Shown: positions 1 through 9,208 of the stretch, in pieces
Layout: each line of letters starts with the position of its first letter
How positions within the stretch are numbered: position 1 is the first letter of the stretch
Assembly: GCA_964564635.1 (NCBI GenBank)
Contig: CAZMAR010000006.1
Location: 1-64,000 of the forward strand
Source of the DNA: Tepidaquicella sp964564635
Lineage (GTDB): Bacteria; Bacteroidota; Ignavibacteria; Tepidaquicellales; Tepidaquicellaceae
Reading direction: 5' to 3'
Length of the DNA stretch: 64,000 bases
Translations under genes and position numbers: made by a program
Notes under the pieces: generated by a model
The model's database searches: none
What the model saw: only the letters and a program-made list of their open reading frames with translations
What the model was told of the DNA's origin: nothing

Positions 1-55
1 TCGTCTTGAAGTAAATGGATTTGTAGATGTTAAAAGAATGATGCTAATTAAGTAA
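1..55 (+). CDS. C-terminal end of a T9SS cargo protein (partial, 5' end outside window)
   Basis: From base 2 one frame reads in from the left edge and stops with taa at 53-55. The last residues, VDVKRMMLIK, match the end of the type IX secretion sorting domain seen in full in the two cargo proteins at 9209-11290 and 11435-13054, which end TETKKMILIK. Only about 17 residues are visible, so nothing can be said about the rest of the protein. The call rests on the tail motif, on the strong terminator 25 bp downstream, and on the presence of sibling proteins in the window. Confidence 0.6.
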   Translation, partial: RLEVNGFVDVKRMMLIK

Positions 56-79
56 AGAATAAAAAATTTAGTAATAAAT

Positions 80-120
80 AAAAGACTACAGGGAATTGCT
101 CCTGTAGTCTTTTTTATTTT
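80..120. terminator. Rho-independent terminator, probably bidirectional
   Basis: A 13-bp perfect inverted repeat (aaaagactacagg at 80-92, cctgtagtctttt at 101-113) closes an 8-base loop and is followed by a T-rich tract. The A-rich 5' side gives a T tract on the minus strand too. It therefore suits both the plus-strand gene ending at 55 and the minus-strand decarboxylase ending at 132, which converge here. Confidence 0.85.
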
Positions 121-131
121 AATTAAAAAAC

Positions 132-1547
132 TTAAACTACAGACTTAATATTATCAAGAATTGTATTGAAAGCTTCTTCGATATGTTTTTCCCCTACATT
201 TGTTTGTCCAATTACCATTCTGAGTGTATACCTACCATTTAATTTAGTATGAGATAAATATATTCTGCCCGATTGATTTATCTTTTGAAGCAGTGATTCA
301 TTAATTTTATTTAGTTTTTGTTCATCAGAAATATTTTCAGGTTTATATCTAAAACAGATTAGATTTGCAACAACAGGAGCAAGAATTTCAAAATCTTGAT
401 TTTGTTTCAGTAATGATTCAAATTTTTTTGCCAAAGAAATATGGAATCTCAGTTTTTCCTTTAAGCCGTTCACACCAAAACTCCTTATTACAAACCAGAG
501 TTTTAAAGCTCTAAATCTTCTCCCTAACTGAATACCCCAATCACAATAATTATTTACATAGCTATCTGCTCTTGTCTTAAGATATTCGGGTATAATTTCA
601 AATGTCCTGACAAGTGCTGAAACATCTTTAACAAAATATGCGGAACAATCAAAATTAGTGAATAACCATTTGTGCGGATTGAATACGAAGCTATCTGCAT
701 ATTCAATACCTTCCAGCATCCATTTATATTCGGGCAGGATTAATGCAGAACCCAGAAATGCTGCGTCAATATGAAACCAGAGATTGTACTCTTTGCATAT
801 TTTTCCTATTTCTTTTATTGGGTCAATTGCTGTCGAACTTGTGGTACCAAGAGTACCAACCACACATAAAGGTTTATATCCTTTTGATAAATCTTTCTCA
901 ATTTCTTCTTTCAGCAATTCAGGGATTAAAGAAAATTTTTCATCAACAGGAATTTTAATTAAATTTGATTTTCCAATACCGGCTATTTTAACAGCTTTCT
1001 CAATAGATGAATGAGTTTCTGTTGAGCAATAAACACGGAATTTATTATTTTCAAATCCTGATTGGTTCACAGCATAATTAGAAAAACTTTCTCTCGCTGT
1101 TAAAATAGAAACAAGAGTTGATGTAGAAGCAGTATCCTGAATAACTCCTTTGAATTCCGAAGGTAAACCAATTAAATCCCTTAACCAGCTAAGAACTTTT
1201 TCTTCTAATTCAGTTGCAGCAGGAGATGTTTCCCATTTCATACATTGTGCAGCAATAGCAGATGTCAACATTTCAGCTAAAATGGAAGGAAAACTTGTAT
1301 TAGCGGGAAAATAAGCAAAAAATTTTGGACTCTGCCAATGCGTAATACCTGGAAGGATTATATGTTGAAAATCATTAATAATTTTTTCAAAAGGTTCAGA
1401 ATCTTGGGGGGGGACATCAGGTATTTTATTATAAATTTCTCCTGGCTTAACCTGTGATTTTACAGGATAGTTTTCTATGTTATTGTAATATTCAACAATC
1501 CAATCAATTAATTCTTTTGCAAGTATTTCAAATGTTTTAATATCCAA
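132..1547 (-). CDS. Group II pyridoxal-phosphate-dependent amino acid decarboxylase (aromatic-L-amino-acid decarboxylase family)
   Basis: A 471-residue cytosolic enzyme, close to the length of animal DOPA decarboxylase. It would remove the alpha-carboxylate of an amino acid, probably an aromatic one, to give the amine. Visible landmarks are the substrate-pocket segment ITHWQSPKFFAYFP (68-81), His179 expected to stack on PLP, Asp261 in HIDAAF to bind the pyridine nitrogen, and the Schiff-base Lys293 in NPHKW. Fold and family are secure; the substrate (Trp, Tyr, Phe or DOPA) cannot be read from sequence alone. Its start lies 2 bp after the stop of the threonine aldolase gene, so the two are probably co-transcribed. 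Confidence 0.9.
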   Translation of the reverse strand: MDIKTFEILAKELIDWIVEYYNNIENYPVKSQVKPGEIYNKIPDVPPQDSEPFEKIINDFQHIILPGITHWQSPKFFAYFPANTSFPSILAEMLTSAIAAQCMKWETSPAATELEEKVLSWLRDLIGLPSEFKGVIQDTASTSTLVSILTARESFSNYAVNQSGFENNKFRVYCSTETHSSIEKAVKIAGIGKSNLIKIPVDEKFSLIPELLKEEIEKDLSKGYKPLCVVGTLGTTSSTAIDPIKEIGKICKEYNLWFHIDAAFLGSALILPEYKWMLEGIEYADSFVFNPHKWLFTNFDCSAYFVKDVSALVRTFEIIPEYLKTRADSYVNNYCDWGIQLGRRFRALKLWFVIRSFGVNGLKEKLRFHISLAKKFESLLKQNQDFEILAPVVANLICFRYKPENISDEQKLNKINESLLQKINQSGRIYLSHTKLNGRYTLRMVIGQTNVGEKHIEEAFNTILDNIKSVV

Positions 1548-1549
1548 TT

Positions 1550-2566
1550 TTAAAACAATTCGTTAATAATATGTACTGCTTCTTCAACTTCACACATTTG
1601 AACATCGAGATGAAAAACAGCGCGTAAAAATTCATAACTTCCAGATGAAATTAATAAACCTTTCTCTTTTAATTTACTTATAAATTCTTGCTTCTCATAT
1701 TTACTGTTAGAAAAAATCACAATATTTGTCTGAACTGTATTTAAATCAATTTTAATTTCTTTAATCTGGCTAATCTTTTCAGCAAAATACTTAGCTTTTT
1801 TGTGGTCTTCTTTTAGTCTTTCAACATTATTATTTAAAGCAAATAAAGCAGCAGCAGCAATAACACCAACTTGTCGCATACCACCACCAAGAATTTTTCT
1901 CCACTTATGAGCAGTTTGAATAAATTCCTTATCACCACATAAAATTGACCCGATAGGAGCACCAAGCCCTTTGGAAAAACAAAAAGAGATAGAATCAAAA
2001 TAAGAAGCGTACTCCTTTACTGAAATTCCTGTTTCCACACAAGCATTAAATATTCTTGCTCCGTCGAGATGAGTTTTTATTTTTGACTCTTTCGCTAAAT
2101 CTGTTATTTGCTTAATATTCTCTATTGGTTGTATAATACCACCTGCCCTGTTGTGAGTGTTTTCGAGAGATATTAATCCTGTTTTTGGGAAATAATATTC
2201 TTTCGGTCTTATATGTTTCTTAATATCTTCAACTTTCATCACACCATTGACACCCATAATAGGCATAAGCTGAACCCTTGAAATTACAGCTGGCGCTGCA
2301 GTTTCATAATTCATAATATGTGAATTAAACTCAACAATTACTTCATCACCGGGATTTGTGTGTGACTTAATCGCTAATTGATTTGCCATACATCCGCTTG
2401 TTACAAAAAGTGCTGCCTCTTTGCCGGTAAGTTCTGCACACTGTGCTTGTAGCTTATTCACAGTAGGGTCTTCTCCGAATATATCATCTCCGAATTCTGC
2501 TTGCATAATAAACTCTAGCATTGCTCGGGAGGGCTTTGTAACTGTATCACTTCTTAAATCTATCAT
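1550..2566 (-). CDS. ltaE: Low-specificity L-threonine aldolase
   Basis: A 338-residue fold-type I PLP enzyme expected to cleave L-threonine or L-allo-threonine to glycine and acetaldehyde. The N-terminus MIDLRSDTVTKPS is the family signature. His83 stacks on the cofactor ring, HLDGAR (166-171) supplies Asp168 and Arg171, and FSKGLGAPIGS carries the Schiff-base Lys199. Its length matches LtaE. It lies 11 bp downstream of gyrA and 2 bp upstream of the decarboxylase, so it is probably the middle gene of one transcript. Serine-pyruvate or other beta-eliminating relatives are less likely given the N-terminal signature. Confidence 0.93.
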   Translation of the reverse strand: MIDLRSDTVTKPSRAMLEFIMQAEFGDDIFGEDPTVNKLQAQCAELTGKEAALFVTSGCMANQLAIKSHTNPGDEVIVEFNSHIMNYETAAPAVISRVQLMPIMGVNGVMKVEDIKKHIRPKEYYFPKTGLISLENTHNRAGGIIQPIENIKQITDLAKESKIKTHLDGARIFNACVETGISVKEYASYFDSISFCFSKGLGAPIGSILCGDKEFIQTAHKWRKILGGGMRQVGVIAAAALFALNNNVERLKEDHKKAKYFAEKISQIKEIKIDLNTVQTNIVIFSNSKYEKQEFISKLKEKGLLISSGSYEFLRAVFHLDVQMCEVEEAVHIINELF

Positions 2567-2577
2567 AGTGAAAATTA

Positions 2578-5025
2578 TTAATTATTACCATTTTCAACAA
2601 TATTTGCAACCGCAGAAATTTTATCATTATCGGCAATTCTAATTAATCTTACACCCTGTGCATTTCTACCCATAACCCTAATATCTTTTACTTTCTGTCT
2701 AATGAGAATACCTCTTGAAGTAATTATCATTAAGTCATCACTATCAGTAACTTCCTTAATAGAAATTAATTTACCAACTTTTTCGGAAACTTTAACTGTA
2801 ATAACACCTTTTCCACCTCGATTGGTAATTCTATAATCAGCCAGTTCACTTCTTTTACCGTAACCTTTTTCTGTAACCACCAGAATGGTTGCAGACGGTC
2901 TAACAACCGCAATCATTCCAATCACAAAATCACCTTTACCGAGTTTAATGGCTCTAACACCAGTAGCAACTCTACCCATTTCACGAACTTGAGACTCGTT
3001 AAATCTAATAGCAAGACCATTATGAGTACCAATTACAATTTCCTGTTTACCATTTGTTAATTTCACATCAACCAGTTCATCACCTTCATTTAAGTTAATT
3101 GCATTAATTCCATTTCTGCGAATATTTGAATATGCATCAAGTTTCGTCTTTTTGATTAAACCCTGCTGGGTAACCATAGTAACAAATAATTCCTCATTAA
3201 AATCTTTTACAACAACAAAAGCAGAAATATTTTCTTCTTTTTCTTTTTCAATTAAGTTTAAAATCGATTTTCCTCTTGATGCTCTGGTACCTTCCGGAAT
3301 ATCATATACCTTAAGCCAATAGCACTTTCCCCTATCGGTAAAGAACATTATGTATTGATGTGTGGAACCAACAAACATATGCTCAATGAAATCATCATCA
3401 GAATTTCCTGTAGAGGCGGCAGTTATTCCCCGTCCGCCACGTCCCTGTGAACGATATGAGGAAACTGGTATTCTCTTTATAAATCCTTTATTTGATATTG
3501 TGATTACAACATCTTCTTCCTTTACAAGTTCTTTCATCATTTCATCATCAGTCATTTTCTTAACATCATAAACAATTTGAGTTCTCCTTTCATCTCCGAA
3601 TCTTTCTTTTACTTCTTTCAACTCATCAATTATAATTTCCTTTCTTAACGCTTCACTTGCCAATATCCTTTTAAGTTTTTCTATAGTCTTCAATACTTCT
3701 TTATATTCATCTTCAACTTTTTTTCTTTCTAAACCTGTAAGCTTTTGTAATCGCATATCAAGAATCGCCTGCGCCTGAATCTCTGATAATTTAAATTTTT
3801 TCATCAGGTTCTCTTTAGCAGTTGGAACATCCTTTGCCTTTTTAATTAGTTTTATAATCTCATCAATATTATCAAGCGCAATTATGTATCCCTCAAGAAT
3901 ATGGGCTCTTTTTTCAGCAGCATTCAAATCAAATTTTGTTCTCCTAACTATTACATCTAATCTATGCTTAACAAAATGTTCTATTAAATCTTTTAAATTT
4001 AATATCCTGGGCACCCCATCAACAAGAGCAAGATTAATTACACCAAAAGTAACCTGCATTTGCGTATGCTTGAATAAATTATTCAATACAATATGTGGAT
4101 TGCCATCTCTTTTAAGCCCAACAACAATTCGCATTCCATCTCTATCACTTTCGTCATTAATAGAAGAGATGTCCTCAATTTTCTTTTCACGAGCAAGCGT
4201 TGCAATTGATTCTATCAAACTTGCTTTATTTACCTGATAAGGAATTTCAGTAATTATAATATTTTGTTTTCCGCTTCTTTCTGTTTCAATAGAAGCCTTT
4301 GCTCTTAAAATTATTTTACCTTTTCCTGTTGTATATGCTTCAACCACAGGTTCATATCCATATATAATACCTCCCGTTGGAAAATCCGGAGCGATAATAT
4401 ATTTCATCAATTGCTTAATTGTGCAGTCGGGATTTTTTATGTAATAAATAATTCCATCAACAACTTCACTCAAATTATGTGGGGGAATGTTGGTAGCCAT
4501 ACCCACAGCAATACCATTAGAACCATTAATTAAAAGATTTGGAATAACAGTTGGAAGAACGGAAGGTTCCTTTAAAGTGTCATCAAAATTCGGGTTAAAA
4601 TCAACTGTGTCTTTTTCAAGGTCCGCTAATAAATATTCTGCAATCCTATGCAATCGTGCTTCGGTATATCTCATAGCAGCAGGAGAATCACCGTCAATAG
4701 AGCCAAAATTCCCCTGTCCATCAATTAAAGGATATCTAAGTGAAAAATCCTGTACCATTCTAACCATAGTATCATAAACTGCTTTATCACCATGTGGATG
4801 GTACTTTCCGAGAACCTCTCCCACTATACGAGCAGATTTTTTATAGGGCTTATTATGAGTGAGGTTGAGTTCATTCATCCCGTATAAAACTCTTCTATGC
4901 ACTGGTTTTAAACCATCACGAACATCAGGTAAAGCACGGGAAACTATAACAGACATAGAATAATCAATATAGGAGGACTTCATTTCTTCCTCTATATTCA
5001 CAGGTATTATTTTCTCATTAGGCAT
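2578..5025 (-). CDS. gyrA: DNA gyrase subunit A
   Basis: An 815-residue type IIA topoisomerase breakage-reunion subunit, which pairs with GyrB to introduce negative supercoils. The catalytic Tyr120 lies in AAMRYTEARL. The winged-helix region around HPHGDKAVYD (76-85) and the GNFGS segment are intact. The C-terminal half carries the six-bladed wrapping domain. Its QGRGGRG motif at about residues 527-533 is the GyrA box, which favours gyrase over ParC. The position equivalent to E. coli Ser83, a main quinolone contact, is Lys81 here. The C-terminus lacks a long acidic tail. gyrB is not in the window. The gene sits between tRNA-Ala upstream and ltaE downstream. Confidence 0.95.
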   Translation of the reverse strand: MPNEKIIPVNIEEEMKSSYIDYSMSVIVSRALPDVRDGLKPVHRRVLYGMNELNLTHNKPYKKSARIVGEVLGKYHPHGDKAVYDTMVRMVQDFSLRYPLIDGQGNFGSIDGDSPAAMRYTEARLHRIAEYLLADLEKDTVDFNPNFDDTLKEPSVLPTVIPNLLINGSNGIAVGMATNIPPHNLSEVVDGIIYYIKNPDCTIKQLMKYIIAPDFPTGGIIYGYEPVVEAYTTGKGKIILRAKASIETERSGKQNIIITEIPYQVNKASLIESIATLAREKKIEDISSINDESDRDGMRIVVGLKRDGNPHIVLNNLFKHTQMQVTFGVINLALVDGVPRILNLKDLIEHFVKHRLDVIVRRTKFDLNAAEKRAHILEGYIIALDNIDEIIKLIKKAKDVPTAKENLMKKFKLSEIQAQAILDMRLQKLTGLERKKVEDEYKEVLKTIEKLKRILASEALRKEIIIDELKEVKERFGDERRTQIVYDVKKMTDDEMMKELVKEEDVVITISNKGFIKRIPVSSYRSQGRGGRGITAASTGNSDDDFIEHMFVGSTHQYIMFFTDRGKCYWLKVYDIPEGTRASRGKSILNLIEKEKEENISAFVVVKDFNEELFVTMVTQQGLIKKTKLDAYSNIRRNGINAINLNEGDELVDVKLTNGKQEIVIGTHNGLAIRFNESQVREMGRVATGVRAIKLGKGDFVIGMIAVVRPSATILVVTEKGYGKRSELADYRITNRGGKGVITVKVSEKVGKLISIKEVTDSDDLMIITSRGILIRQKVKDIRVMGRNAQGVRLIRIADNDKISAVANIVENGNN

Positions 5026-5098
5026 AAATTACTACTGACTTAATTAAAACAAATGAATTTAGAAAATTTTTTCTGTTGTAACTTTTTTAAAATCATTG

Positions 5099-5171
5099 TG
5101 GAGCTAACGGGATTCGAACCCGTTACCCCTTCGTTGCGAACGAAGTGCTCTACCAAATGAGCTATAGCCCC
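5099..5171 (-). tRNA. tRNA-Ala (anticodon CGC)
   Basis: On the minus strand the sequence folds into a complete cloverleaf. The acceptor GGGGCTA pairs with TAGCTCC and includes the G3-U70 wobble that identifies alanine tRNAs. The anticodon stem CTTCG/CGAAG closes the loop TTCGCAA with anticodon CGC. The T arm is ACGGG-TTCGAAT-CCCGT and the discriminator is A. No CCA is encoded, so a CCA-adding enzyme is needed. It starts 5 bp after the aminotransferase stop and lies 73 bp before gyrA. Confidence 0.95.
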
Positions 5172-5176
5172 AATAA

Positions 5177-6463
5177 TCAACTTAATTTTGATAATGCTTT
5201 TTCAAGATTATATAATATCTCAGATACTTCTTCAAAAGTACAGGTACCAACTGAAAGCCTATACCAGGTTGGATTATTTAAAGAACCAAAAGCAGAAAAA
5301 GGAACTAATCCAACTTTTGCTTCATCAAGTAAATAATTCGTAATATCTTCAGTTGACTGAATAGCTTTACCATCAGGTTTCTTCAAGCCAAATAAATCAA
5401 ATTGAACAGTTAAATATATTGCAGCCTGTGGTTCTATTGCATTTACTTTATACCCTTTTGATTTTAGGTTCATAAAACCATCATAGAATTTGAATAATCT
5501 TTTAGAAACCTCTTCTTTAAAATTATTAATATAATTATCTACCCATTCTTTATTAGCGAGATAACGCGCTGCAGCCATTTGCTCAGGTTTAGGTGGAAAA
5601 GCTCCCATATGAGAAAATAATGCCTTCATTTTTGTTATCACCTCATCATCTCCAAACCCCCAACCAACTCTTATACCAGTACCAGCAAAATATTTCGACA
5701 TTCCATCTACGAATAAAGTATATTTTCTCATTTCAGGATTTATGGAAACCGGGTTATAATGCTGATAATTTTTATAAGTCAATAACCAGTATATCTGGTC
5801 ATACATCAGATACAGCGGTTTAATATTTAATTTTTTTCTTCTTTGATTTTCTTCAAGTATAATATCACAAAGATGTGAAAGATTTTCTTTTTGTAAAACT
5901 GTGCCAGTAGGATTGAGCGGAGAACACATTGCAATAATAGAAGAGTCTTTAACAAAAGGTTTAATTGATTCAGCAAGAGGCATAAAATTATCTTCGGGCT
6001 TAGTTTCTATAAGTACCATTTTCGCTTTTACAATATGTGCATAGTAATTGTTATTCCACGATGGCACAGGAAAAACAACCATCTCATCAGGATTAACACA
6101 GGAAATAAAATATGTAAATATCAATGGTCTTCCACCACCCCCAACTATAAACTCGTCAGGAGAATATTCAAGATTTTCCCTATCATAAATAAACTTGGAT
6201 AAAGTTTTTCTCAGTTCAGGCTCTCCCACAATAGGTGGATAATTTGTAAATCTTTCTCTATATGCATTATAAACTTCATTAGCATACTCTTGAGGTACAG
6301 GAAAAACTTTCGGATTAAAATCTCCAATAGTTAGATTAAAAATCTTTTCTCCCTGACTAATTTTTTTATTTATTAATCCCGCTATTTTTCTAATATCTGA
6401 ATCTGTTAAAGTATCAACCATATCAGATACAAGTTGAAAATTATTTAAATTTTTACCATCCAT
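5177..6463 (-). CDS. Class I/II PLP-dependent aminotransferase
   Basis: A 428-residue fold-type I aminotransferase. Visible family features are SPLNPTG (181-187, cofactor-binding Asn184), YDQIY (221-225, Asp and Tyr around the pyridine ring), the Schiff-base Lys257 in DGMSKYFAG, and a downstream Arg265 in GIRVGWG. The family includes aspartate, tyrosine and aromatic aminotransferases. The substrate cannot be assigned, although several specialised pathways use this architecture. The stop lies 5 bp before tRNA-Ala on the same strand, so the tRNA may be processed from a shared transcript. Upstream is a 261-bp AT-rich gap to the transporter gene. Confidence 0.88.
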   Translation of the reverse strand: MDGKNLNNFQLVSDMVDTLTDSDIRKIAGLINKKISQGEKIFNLTIGDFNPKVFPVPQEYANEVYNAYRERFTNYPPIVGEPELRKTLSKFIYDRENLEYSPDEFIVGGGGRPLIFTYFISCVNPDEMVVFPVPSWNNNYYAHIVKAKMVLIETKPEDNFMPLAESIKPFVKDSSIIAMCSPLNPTGTVLQKENLSHLCDIILEENQRRKKLNIKPLYLMYDQIYWLLTYKNYQHYNPVSINPEMRKYTLFVDGMSKYFAGTGIRVGWGFGDDEVITKMKALFSHMGAFPPKPEQMAAARYLANKEWVDNYINNFKEEVSKRLFKFYDGFMNLKSKGYKVNAIEPQAAIYLTVQFDLFGLKKPDGKAIQSTEDITNYLLDEAKVGLVPFSAFGSLNNPTWYRLSVGTCTFEEVSEILYNLEKALSKLS

Positions 6464-6724
6464 AGTTAAAATATTTAAGATTTTAAATATGATATAAACT
6501 ATTAAAAATACAGTATTTTTTGCTTATTTTCAACGGAAAAAATAAAATAAATTCGGTGTCAAATTTATTAAAACCTAAAAGATATTCTATTATGAAAAGT
6601 TTAGTGGGATTAATATACATAGTGAACAGCAGAGCCAAATTGCAAAACATAGGAACATTTTCATTTAATCAACTCCCTATAAAAAAATTTTTACAAGATA
6701 ATCTAAATTTTAAAAAAGAAGGAA

Positions 6725-8011
6725 TTATTTTTTTCTGATTATTACAAATTTATTATATAAAATTAAACCAATAATCGTTACAACACCAATTAGACTAAAC
6801 ATAAGCCATAAAGAAGCAGGGCTATTTAGTTTATTTACAAAATATACATAAGCATTTGCCCCAAGAATACCTCCAATACCACTACCAATTACACCATAAA
6901 GAAACGAATAACCTAAATATAAAGCTTTTTTATCTTCAGGTGCGATAATTCCAATATAACTAATAAATTTTGGATGAGCAGTCATTTCTCCAATAGAAAA
7001 TACAATCATACCAGCAATAAAAATCCAGGCGCTATTGGAAATTGCCAGCATAGCCATTCCAATTGTCCCCAAGGCTATCCCAAAAATCATTGTCGGTAAT
7101 GCTTTAGTTTTTTTAACAATATTGGAAACAACTATCTGTAATAAAATTATAGTTCCAGCATTAATGACGGTCACATGCTCAGCATCAAATTTCCAATTTG
7201 CATTTGAATAGAAAATACCAATAACAGAGTTCACAAATTTATCTACAGGAGACATATCCATTTTTTCTTTTAAGTACCATAAAACAGTATCAAACATCTG
7301 AAAATAAAGAATCCAGAAACCTGAATATATTATTAACATAATAATAAATCTGAAATCAGTAATGACAAGAACCATCTCTTTAAAAACAGTTCCAATTGAC
7401 TTTGTTGATTTTGGCCTTTCGGGTTCTTTGTATAAAAAAATATTTAAAAATAATAACCATCCTGTACCAATAGCAGCCATAAAGAAAATATAAGACCAGG
7501 AAATACTTTTTAAAAAGGGTACCAGAATTAAAGGAAATATAAATGCACCAAGATTTATTGTCCAATAATATATACCAAATGCAAGAGTGGAATTTGATTC
7601 ATTTGTTGCTCTTGCAATAGTACCAGAAATAATCGGTTTAAAAAAACCAGCCCCTAAAACCATAATTAAGAGACTACCAAAAACAAGAAAATAACTTTCT
7701 ACCAACCCTGTTAAAAGATAACCAAGGCTCATAGTGATAAAAGCAAAAATCAAAATCTTTTTATACCCAAACCTGTCACCAATAGCCCCGGAAATAATTG
7801 GAAGTAAATATAATAGAGGTGTAATTACACTTTTAATAACACCAACACTCTCTTTAGAAAACCCAAGCCCTCCCTGGGTAACATCAAGAACAAGATAAAC
7901 AGAAAGTACAGACATAACACCGTAATAAGACCCTCTTTCAAAGAATTCCATAATAATAACGACCCAGAAATTTCTCGGAAAGGAGAGGAATGTATTTTTA
8001 TTATTATTCAT
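6725..8011 (-). CDS. POT/PTR-type MFS transporter (probable proton-coupled peptide transporter)
   Basis: A 428-residue inner-membrane protein with about twelve hydrophobic segments. The N-terminal segment MEFFERGSYYG fits the ExxERFxYYG signature of proton-coupled oligopeptide transporters, with Gly in place of Phe. It is followed by GDRFGYKK, the MFS loop 2-3 motif. Family membership suggests uptake of di- or tripeptides with protons, but the protein is shorter than classical PTR2 members (about 480-500 residues) and the substrate is not certain. It is divergent from the DUF985 cupin gene across a 142-bp AT-rich spacer. Confidence 0.78.
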   Translation of the reverse strand: MNNNKNTFLSFPRNFWVVIIMEFFERGSYYGVMSVLSVYLVLDVTQGGLGFSKESVGVIKSVITPLLYLLPIISGAIGDRFGYKKILIFAFITMSLGYLLTGLVESYFLVFGSLLIMVLGAGFFKPIISGTIARATNESNSTLAFGIYYWTINLGAFIFPLILVPFLKSISWSYIFFMAAIGTGWLLFLNIFLYKEPERPKSTKSIGTVFKEMVLVITDFRFIIMLIIYSGFWILYFQMFDTVLWYLKEKMDMSPVDKFVNSVIGIFYSNANWKFDAEHVTVINAGTIILLQIVVSNIVKKTKALPTMIFGIALGTIGMAMLAISNSAWIFIAGMIVFSIGEMTAHPKFISYIGIIAPEDKKALYLGYSFLYGVIGSGIGGILGANAYVYFVNKLNSPASLWLMFSLIGVVTIIGLILYNKFVIIRKK

Positions 8012-8153
8012 AAAATTTATTCTTTGCCATCAAAATAAAATCATACATAACAAATTTCAAGCCCGTTCATCAATATAATTGGGAATTTATTATAGTATTA
8101 TTTTGAATTTAAATTTAAAATATAAAATTGCATAATAATTCAAAAAAATATTT
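8012..8153. promoter_or_regulatory. Divergent intergenic region between transporter and cupin genes
   Basis: This 142-bp, very AT-rich spacer must hold the start signals of both the minus-strand transporter and the plus-strand cupin gene. I see no clear -35/-10 pair, operator palindrome or riboswitch. The assignment rests on the divergent gene arrangement only. Confidence 0.35.
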
Positions 8154-8693
8154 ATGACAAACAATGTTAAATATTTAATCAAAAAATTAAATTTGATAAG
8201 ACATATAGAAGGCGGATACTATTTTGAATATTACCGTGCAAAAGGTAAAATCAAGAAAGGGTGTTTACCAAAAAAATTTAAAGGTGATAGAGTTTATTCA
8301 ACTTCTATATATTTTCTATTACAAGGAGACGACTTTTCAGCATTTCATAAATTAAAAGCGGATGAAGTTCTCCACTTCTATGATGGAGTAACACTATTGG
8401 TATACATAATTTATCCAGATAAGCACATAGAGATTAAGCGGTTAGGCAGGAATATTAAAAAGGGCGATTCTTATCAAATATTAATAGAAGCAGGTTGCTG
8501 GTGTGCATTAAAACCAGAGAAAAGAAATAATTATTCACTAATCGGTTGCACAGTTTCCCCAGGGTTTGAATATGATGACTTTACTTTAGCAAAAAAAGAA
8601 CAATTGATAAAATTATTTCCGGAATATAAAGATATTATAGAAAAAAATTACTCAGAATTATTTACTAAACTAAATAAAATTTATAAGAAATAA
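8154..8693 (+). CDS. DUF985 / Cupin_5 family protein
   Basis: A 179-residue single-domain cupin. The conserved order of the family is visible: HIEGGYYFEYYR near residue 20, STSIYFLLQGDDFSAFHKL, the core DEVLHFYDG, then EAGCWCALKP and GCTVSPGFEYDDFTLA near the end. Related proteins are small beta-barrels sometimes compared with sugar-nucleotide epimerases. No reaction is established for the family, so none is assigned. Length is typical. The gene stands alone, with the 515-bp AT-rich region behind it. Confidence 0.85.
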   Translation: MTNNVKYLIKKLNLIRHIEGGYYFEYYRAKGKIKKGCLPKKFKGDRVYSTSIYFLLQGDDFSAFHKLKADEVLHFYDGVTLLVYIIYPDKHIEIKRLGRNIKKGDSYQILIEAGCWCALKPEKRNNYSLIGCTVSPGFEYDDFTLAKKEQLIKLFPEYKDIIEKNYSELFTKLNKIYKK

Positions 8694-9208
8694 AGTTTTA
8701 ATAATTTAAGAATTACTATGATATATTTTTATGAAATATAAGATTAGGGACTTAAAGAGATAATTAAAAAAACCTATAAAAATTAAATCACTATTAAACA
8801 CAGAAAAAACTTATACATTTAGTATTAATTTTTTTATTAAAAAGAGCGAAAGTTAAATTTATATAAATAAAAAGTATAAAAACTCAATATAATTATCTTA
8901 ATAATTTTAATCTCTCTTGTTTGATTTTATAATTTCCTATTAATTCAAAAAAAGACTTGAAAAAAATAAAAAATTTATTTAGAATTAACAGGAAAAAAAA
9001 AGATATAATGTATTACAAAAGAGGGCTGGTAATTTTAAGAAAGAAACTAAGCTTATTATATAACTATTTAATTACTTAATTAAATGGCTTTGCTAATTAA
9101 TTATAGATTAAACTTTTTTCATTTATTTTTCCTTAAGAGGAAAATCGAGAAAAAAAAGAATTCTATTATTAATAGCAAAACCTGATTTTTTAATTAAAAT
9201 TTTAAAAA
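8694..9208. other. 515-bp AT-rich intergenic region, nothing recognised
   Basis: This is the longest gene-free stretch in the window. It is extremely A+T-rich with many short homopolymer runs. It has no convincing ORF, tRNA, GC-containing hairpin or direct-repeat array on either strand. It must contain the promoter of the T9SS cargo gene at 9209, but no motif stands out. Confidence 0.6.

Noticed and set aside
6520..6738. 72-codon plus-strand ORF in the gap between the aminotransferase and the transporter
   Set aside because: It runs into the opposite-strand transporter gene, has low-complexity Lys/Asn/Ile composition, no recognisable domain and no ribosome-binding signal. It is likely a chance frame in AT-rich DNA.
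8694..9208. Possible small RNA or riboswitch in the longest gap
   Set aside because: No stable G+C-containing hairpin, conserved aptamer-like core or terminator is visible, only AT-rich runs.
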